Assembly: GCA_020425885.1 (NCBI GenBank)
Contig: JAGQRA010000179.1
Coordinates: forward strand, 1-9,675
Length of the DNA: 9,675 nucleotides
Direction of reading: 5' to 3'
Source of the DNA: Planctomycetota bacterium
Lineage (GTDB): Bacteria > Planctomycetota > UBA1135 > UBA2386
Made by a program: the position numbers and the translations under genes. A model generated the notes under the pieces. The model saw only the letters and a program-made list of their open reading frames with translations, was not told where the DNA came from and did no database searches. This document shows, piece by piece, positions 6,901 to 9,675 of this stretch (within the stretch, counting starts at the first letter, position 1; the number at the start of each line of letters is the position of its first letter).

Positions 6901-9638
6901 CACTGCGCGGCAGCGGCGATGCAGCGGTGGTCATCACCTCGCTGCGCGACGACGCCAGCTGCACCGAGGCCGCCGCGGCCGCCGACTCGGCGGTCTGCGA
7001 CACCAACAACGACGACGACGCCCTGCGCGCGCTGCCGGGCGACTGGAACGGCATCGACTACCAGCCCTCCGCCAACGGCATGTCCTTGCAGGGCGTCGAG
7101 GTCCGCTACGCCGGACGAAGCGGCGACGCCATCACCGTTCGCGAGGGACGGTCCGAGATCAAGGACAGCTTGATCACCGACTCCAGCGGCAACGGCATCC
7201 GCGTGGCGGCCGCCGCGGCGACCATCGAAGGCAACACGATCCGCGACAACGGCAAGGACGGCCTGCGGCTCGAGAGCAACTGGACGGGCAGCTCGAGCAT
7301 CCGCGGCAACCGCTTCACCGGCAACGATCGCTCGGTCGACTACGCGGGTTCGGGCGAGGCGCTCTTCTCGGCCAACGTCGCGATCGGCAACACCCACGAC
7401 GCGATGCTCTACTGTTCGCCGGTACAGACCAATCAGATCTGGCAGAACGACCTGATGCGCGAGATCGACTGCTCGCTCAAGGTCGCCGCGCGGCTGCAGC
7501 TGGAGCAGGGCACCGTCCTGCAGATGTCCAGCCAGAGCGGCATCGACGTCGATGGCGAGCTGGTGGCCGACGGCGTCGTCTTCACCGGCGCCAGCTCGGC
7601 CCCCGTCCCCGGCGACTGGGGGGGCATCACCTTCGGCGGAACGAGCCGTGGCGGGCGCATCCGACACAGCCTGTTGATGTACGGCGGGCGCTCGAGCACG
7701 GGCGTCGTCGACATCAAGTCGGTCAACCCGGTGAGCATCCTGTACAACCTGTTCCTGCGCACCGCCAGCACGGGCGTCTCGGCCAGCGCGGCCCAGGACG
7801 ATCGAACGGTGGTCGCCGGGAACATCCTGCAGGAGATCGGCGGCTCGCGCGCGGCCGCGCTGCGGGTCTCGGGCGCCTCGAAGCTGCGCTTCGAGCGCAA
7901 TCGGGTCAATCGGGTCGAGATCGGCGTGACCTCCACCGGCGACGGCCAGCCCAAGCTGCACCAGAACAGCTTCGAGAACACGCCGGTCTTCGGTGTCGAG
8001 AACAAGGACGCCGACTTCTGCGTCGATGCCACCGGCAACTGGTGGGGCGACGGTACCGGGCCGCGCGACGAGAGCGACTCGAGCCGCGACAAGTGCGGCG
8101 CCGGCAAGGTCAACCGGGGCGCCAAGGGCGTGCCGGTCAGCGATCACGTCGACTACGGTGACTTCGTCGTCGACGGCGCGCCGCCGGTCTCGCCGCAGCT
8201 CGACACCCTGTTCTGCGGCGTGACCAACCAGTCGCGCATGGATTTCCGGGGCGCGACCAGCCCCAACGCGCGGGTCGCCTTCTTCGACAACGATGGCGCG
8301 ACGCCGATCCTGACCGTCGACGCGAACGACCAGGGCAACTTCGTGGCGGACCTGAGCCTGGCCGACGGCGAGCATGCCATCAGCGTCGAGGCCAGCCTGG
8401 AGCGCAAGGCTGGCGCGGCGACCGTCGTGCTGGCCAGTCCGCGATCCAGCTACCGCCACATCACCGTCGACTCGAGCCAACCGGTCGATCCGGCCGGCAT
8501 CCGCTTCGTCTACGGACCGCCCAGCGAGCCACGGATCCAGCCCCTCCGCGGCGTGACGGGCTGCGCCACCGGTTGCGGCGGCGCGACCAGCGGTCGCGTG
8601 ACCCTGCCGGCCGGCGCGCAGGTCAAGGTGCGCGTTCCGGTCGATTCGGGCGCGACGCGAGTGGTCTTCGCCCAGCCGGGCCAGCCCGAGCGCGAGATGA
8701 CCAGCCGCATCGACTACTGGGAGACCGAGTCGTTCGAGCCGGTCGAGGGCAACTTCAGCATCAGCGTCGACGGCCGCGAGACCAGCGAGTGCTTCGGCTT
8801 CATCTTCCTGGGCAACGCCGGTCGCGTGTACCTGGATGCCGGCATCGGAGCTGAGCCCGACTTCCGGTTCGACTTCGAGAACAACGACATGAGCGAGTGG
8901 ATTCGGACCGGCTCGGCCTGGGGGCTGACCGATTCGAAGGCCCACGAGAGCCGCTACAGCCTGACCGACAGCCCGACCGGCAACTACGGCCCGGGCGTGG
9001 ACCAGTCGGTTGCCTACGTTCGCAGCTTCAACATGTTGTCGATCGCGTCGCCCGAGCTGACCTTCTGGCACACCTACCGCTTCGCCTCGGGCGACAGCGG
9101 CTCGGTCGAGGTCAGCACCAACAACACCAGCTGGACCTCGATCGCCCGCTTCAACTCCACCCGCGGCGACTGGGTGGCGGAGAAGATCTCGCTCGAAGCC
9201 TATGCCAAGGAACCGATCCTGCACTTGCGCTTCCGCTTCCGCAGCGACGGCAATCCGAACACGGTCGATGACGGCTGGTACATCGACGACATCGCCATCG
9301 GTCCCGGCGGCGCCGACAACGGTCGCTACGACGAGGGCGAGCCCCTGGTCGAGGACTCCCGGGTCACGTTGCTCCAGCGCAACCCGGACACCGGTGCCTG
9401 GCGCGAGTGGGAAGGCGGCCCGACCGGCCAGACCAACCCCCAGACGACCGACGCCAGCGGCACCTACGGCTTCTACAACCTTCCGCCGGGCGAGTACCGG
9501 GTGATGGTCGACAGCCAGAACCTCGGCGTGGTCGCCTCGGACATCCTGCCGGTCTGGGATGGGACGCTGTCGATCGACATCCCGGTGGTCGGCCGCGAAC
9601 CGATCTTCTTCCCGATCAGCTACAAGGCGCGCCCATGA
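3882..9638 (+). CDS. Giant secreted beta-helix protein with Ig-like, MAM-like and SdrD_B-like domains
   Basis: A 1918-residue exported protein of unknown ligand. A signal peptide (1 to about 34) is followed by six tandem right-handed beta-helix modules (about 61-1394). Each opens with a Trp header, runs through L-T-[VI]-E-x-G-x-V-x-K and a PGDW-type turn, and in most modules reaches a V-R-[YF]-[GA]-G-like strand, with Asn-rich rungs such as GNDIHDN. NWWGDGTGP (1386-1394) closes the helix, a motif often seen at this place in such proteins. Then come an Ig-like domain (about 1436-1540), an unassigned stretch with CATGC (1561-1565), a MAM-like domain (1661-1807, ending WYIDDIAIG) and an SdrD_B-like domain (1812-1904). 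No catalytic site, LPXTG, PEP-CTERM, S-layer motif or terminal membrane helix is visible. Beta-helices often bind or cut polysaccharide, but the absence of a lyase signature favours a structural or adhesive role. The architecture is clear; the function is inference. Confidence 0.9.
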   Translation: MDRSDLARAAFRRASTVFALGLFGAWALGAPVLARPAAEQQDSNVCEAIGTSGLIPDGTVWTAAESPYIVTCDLRVADEASSLTIESGVEVRFAEGRRMRVEGPLSIGGSAAGDVVFTSVQTTPSPGDWYGVELNAGESLHPVSITGLRIAYAGGGSAGKALSINRAGVALDHFAIEKSGGRGIMVDRVGDIALSDFSITDSASGPGIELREVSDAVNKITLVNGRIENNREEAILSGANIEIEASGSVVSGNAVNAIVLTGSRIAGDLTWHGGDLPIVVDSSLNVDAALTVEPNTVVKFRSDRRQMIVGRGSINAVGNAAGPIYFTSLSDDEACSGGQVDCDTNNDGSATSPSAGEWIGIDVRENAGASSFEQVTLRYGGAGTSAPMLNVAAPGLSLRDSVLSFSAQDAMAIDNAPATIERVHFFDNKGNALAVSTAGSTNVTVHESRFERNGGAAIRIEPDVQLDLAGNAVSGSGLDDFSNALNGVAVETGDISRPITWQAGDLPWLVIPRSLVEVDTGGKLTVEPGAVVKLGEAVRLTVGRGRLELGSAAGPRSLVTALTDDACDAAGGTEVCDSNGDGAITTPRPGVWQYLHVEQQSQGAQIENAVIRYGGARGSSQSMLLLEHDKDRLAGTEVAFSETNGIACDDANAFYIVGNDIHDNQLAGIKLGAVANGMTVYLEGNQIHDNQGAAIDMDANVRLELDDPDNPAAPEPNSLERNRINGAAVSGDATISRVWKASTIPFVVTGDLEVSQQSVLTIEAGTIVKLDGGKLSSTRGAIVAQGSVEAPVIFTSVNDRSVGTNAKPLDGDIDPRPGDWEGIELNCLSRSTCSRFEHVEVRFAGGRDQNVPALTIQNEAVEVGFARIADGAGPGLLFDNTGGLLENSRIEGMYSDAILIEASQPIQPRIREMEITGNRGAVIRMDANAEPIVEGMSFDDNSINGAAVEGGVSVRRLWKRSALPYVLVGGGVFVGANAAIEVEAGTVIKADQGAGIDIRRGGTFNAPLRGSGDAAVVITSLRDDASCTEAAAAADSAVCDTNNDDDALRALPGDWNGIDYQPSANGMSLQGVEVRYAGRSGDAITVREGRSEIKDSLITDSSGNGIRVAAAAATIEGNTIRDNGKDGLRLESNWTGSSSIRGNRFTGNDRSVDYAGSGEALFSANVAIGNTHDAMLYCSPVQTNQIWQNDLMREIDCSLKVAARLQLEQGTVLQMSSQSGIDVDGELVADGVVFTGASSAPVPGDWGGITFGGTSRGGRIRHSLLMYGGRSSTGVVDIKSVNPVSILYNLFLRTASTGVSASAAQDDRTVVAGNILQEIGGSRAAALRVSGASKLRFERNRVNRVEIGVTSTGDGQPKLHQNSFENTPVFGVENKDADFCVDATGNWWGDGTGPRDESDSSRDKCGAGKVNRGAKGVPVSDHVDYGDFVVDGAPPVSPQLDTLFCGVTNQSRMDFRGATSPNARVAFFDNDGATPILTVDANDQGNFVADLSLADGEHAISVEASLERKAGAATVVLASPRSSYRHITVDSSQPVDPAGIRFVYGPPSEPRIQPLRGVTGCATGCGGATSGRVTLPAGAQVKVRVPVDSGATRVVFAQPGQPEREMTSRIDYWETESFEPVEGNFSISVDGRETSECFGFIFLGNAGRVYLDAGIGAEPDFRFDFENNDMSEWIRTGSAWGLTDSKAHESRYSLTDSPTGNYGPGVDQSVAYVRSFNMLSIASPELTFWHTYRFASGDSGSVEVSTNNTSWTSIARFNSTRGDWVAEKISLEAYAKEPILHLRFRFRSDGNPNTVDDGWYIDDIAIGPGGADNGRYDEGEPLVEDSRVTLLQRNPDTGAWREWEGGPTGQTNPQTTDASGTYGFYNLPPGEYRVMVDSQNLGVVASDILPVWDGTLSIDIPVVGREPIFFPISYKARP
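4062..8063 (+). repeat. Six diverged tandem beta-helix modules
   Basis: Module headers are tryptophans at residues 61, 271, 501, 739, 958 and 1187, that is, every 210-238 residues (630-714 nt). The L-T-[VI]-E-like strand begins at 83, 290, 524, 760, 980 and 1205, and the turn Trp (PGDW, AGEW or PGVW) lies at 129, 358, 592, 820, 1055 and 1246. Modules 3 to 5 are joined by an N-G-x-A-V motif before the header (Asn at 486, 725 and 944). Module 6 is the most diverged and shortest before its turn. The modules have drifted far apart in DNA, so this is an old protein-level duplication, not a recent DNA repeat. Confidence 0.85.
8862..9302 (+). other. MAM-like jelly-roll domain
   Basis: Residues 1661-1807 begin FRFDFENND, contain a LTFWHTYRF strand and VEVSTNN, then ISLEAYA and LRFRFRSDG, and end VDDGWYIDDIAIG. 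This order is typical of the MAM/laminin-G-like domain found next to secreted bacterial peptidases such as immune inhibitor A. It probably mediates protein or glycan contacts rather than catalysis. Confidence 0.7.
9315..9593 (+). other. SdrD_B-like C-terminal domain
   Basis: Residues 1812-1904 read DNGRYDEGEPL, then VTLLQRN, TTDASGTYGFYNLPPGEYRV and a closing hydrophobic strand. The T-D-x-x-G-x-Y-x-F-x-x-L-P-P-G-x-Y core is typical of SdrD_B/Cna_B-type beta-sandwiches, some of which carry calcium or isopeptide bonds. About 14 residues follow, with no sorting signal. Confidence 0.7.
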
Positions 9639-9675
9639 GCCGGTCGAGGCCTCGGCCTCGCGCGGCGTAGACGTC
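9639..9675 (+). other. 3' tail with a small GC hairpin
   Basis: After the last stop, CGAGGC (9645-9650) and GCCTCG (9655-9660) form a 6-bp stem with a CTCG loop. No T tract is seen before the window ends, so termination cannot be judged. An ATG overlapping the stop (9635, ATGA) opens only 11 codons before TAG at 9668 and is probably not a gene. Confidence 0.2.

Noticed and set aside
4062..8063. A recent DNA tandem repeat, CRISPR or mobile element in the repeated region
   Set aside because: The modules match at protein level only, with long non-identical DNA between short shared words; there are no regular spacers, terminal inverted repeats or transposase.
3762..9224. A very long open frame on the - strand (1820 codons)
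   Set aside because: It runs in codon register opposite the beta-helix gene. It is open because that gene avoids TTA, CTA and TCA codons over this stretch, as expected for GC-ending codon use. Its translation is Asp/Val/Arg/Ala-rich without domains, and no ribosome site supports it.
9635..9670. A new gene starting at the ATGA overlap after the beta-helix gene
   Set aside because: It stops after 11 codons of Arg/Pro/Ala-rich sequence and lacks its own ribosome site; the window ends 5 nt later.

Overview
The window is GC-rich DNA, clearly above 60% GC by eye, with three real genes. All lie on the + strand and together fill nearly all of it. The organism is a bacterium. The SMC C-terminus, the secreted M30-like zinc peptidase and the large beta-helix/MAM-like/SdrD_B-like protein resemble, from memory, proteins of GC-rich Chloroflexota. 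This assignment is an inference; no rRNA or other marker is present to settle it.

Layout: (1) positions 2-2218 hold the 3' part of smc: the end of the first coiled coil, the hinge, the second coiled coil and the ABC-type C-terminal head. The Walker A half lies upstream of the window. (2) Positions 2205-3707 hold a 500-residue secreted putative zinc metallopeptidase whose start codon lies inside the end of smc (14-nt overlap). (3) Positions 3708-3881 form the only intergenic stretch. It has a terminator-like hairpin without a T tract, a good sigma-70-like promoter whose -10 lies in a 10-bp AT-rich palindrome, a leader of about 110 nt with two competing small stems, and a strong Shine-Dalgarno. 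(4) Positions 3882-9638 encode a 1918-residue secreted protein: signal peptide, six tandem right-handed beta-helix modules, an Ig-like domain, an unassigned Cys-containing stretch, a MAM-like jelly-roll domain and a C-terminal SdrD_B-like domain. (5) The last 37 bases hold a small GC hairpin and an 11-codon frame that is probably not a gene.

How the genes relate: smc acts on the chromosome in the cytoplasm, while the other two products should be exported. The smc-peptidase overlap suggests co-transcription and coupled translation rather than shared function. The beta-helix gene appears to have its own promoter and may act at the cell surface or outside the cell, plausibly in adhesion or glycan binding. 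No mobile element, CRISPR array, tRNA, rRNA or toxin-antitoxin pair was seen. I see no convincing new defence or biosynthetic system. The most unusual object is the giant modular beta-helix protein with Cys-bracketed, Asp/Asn-rich loops in three of its six modules.
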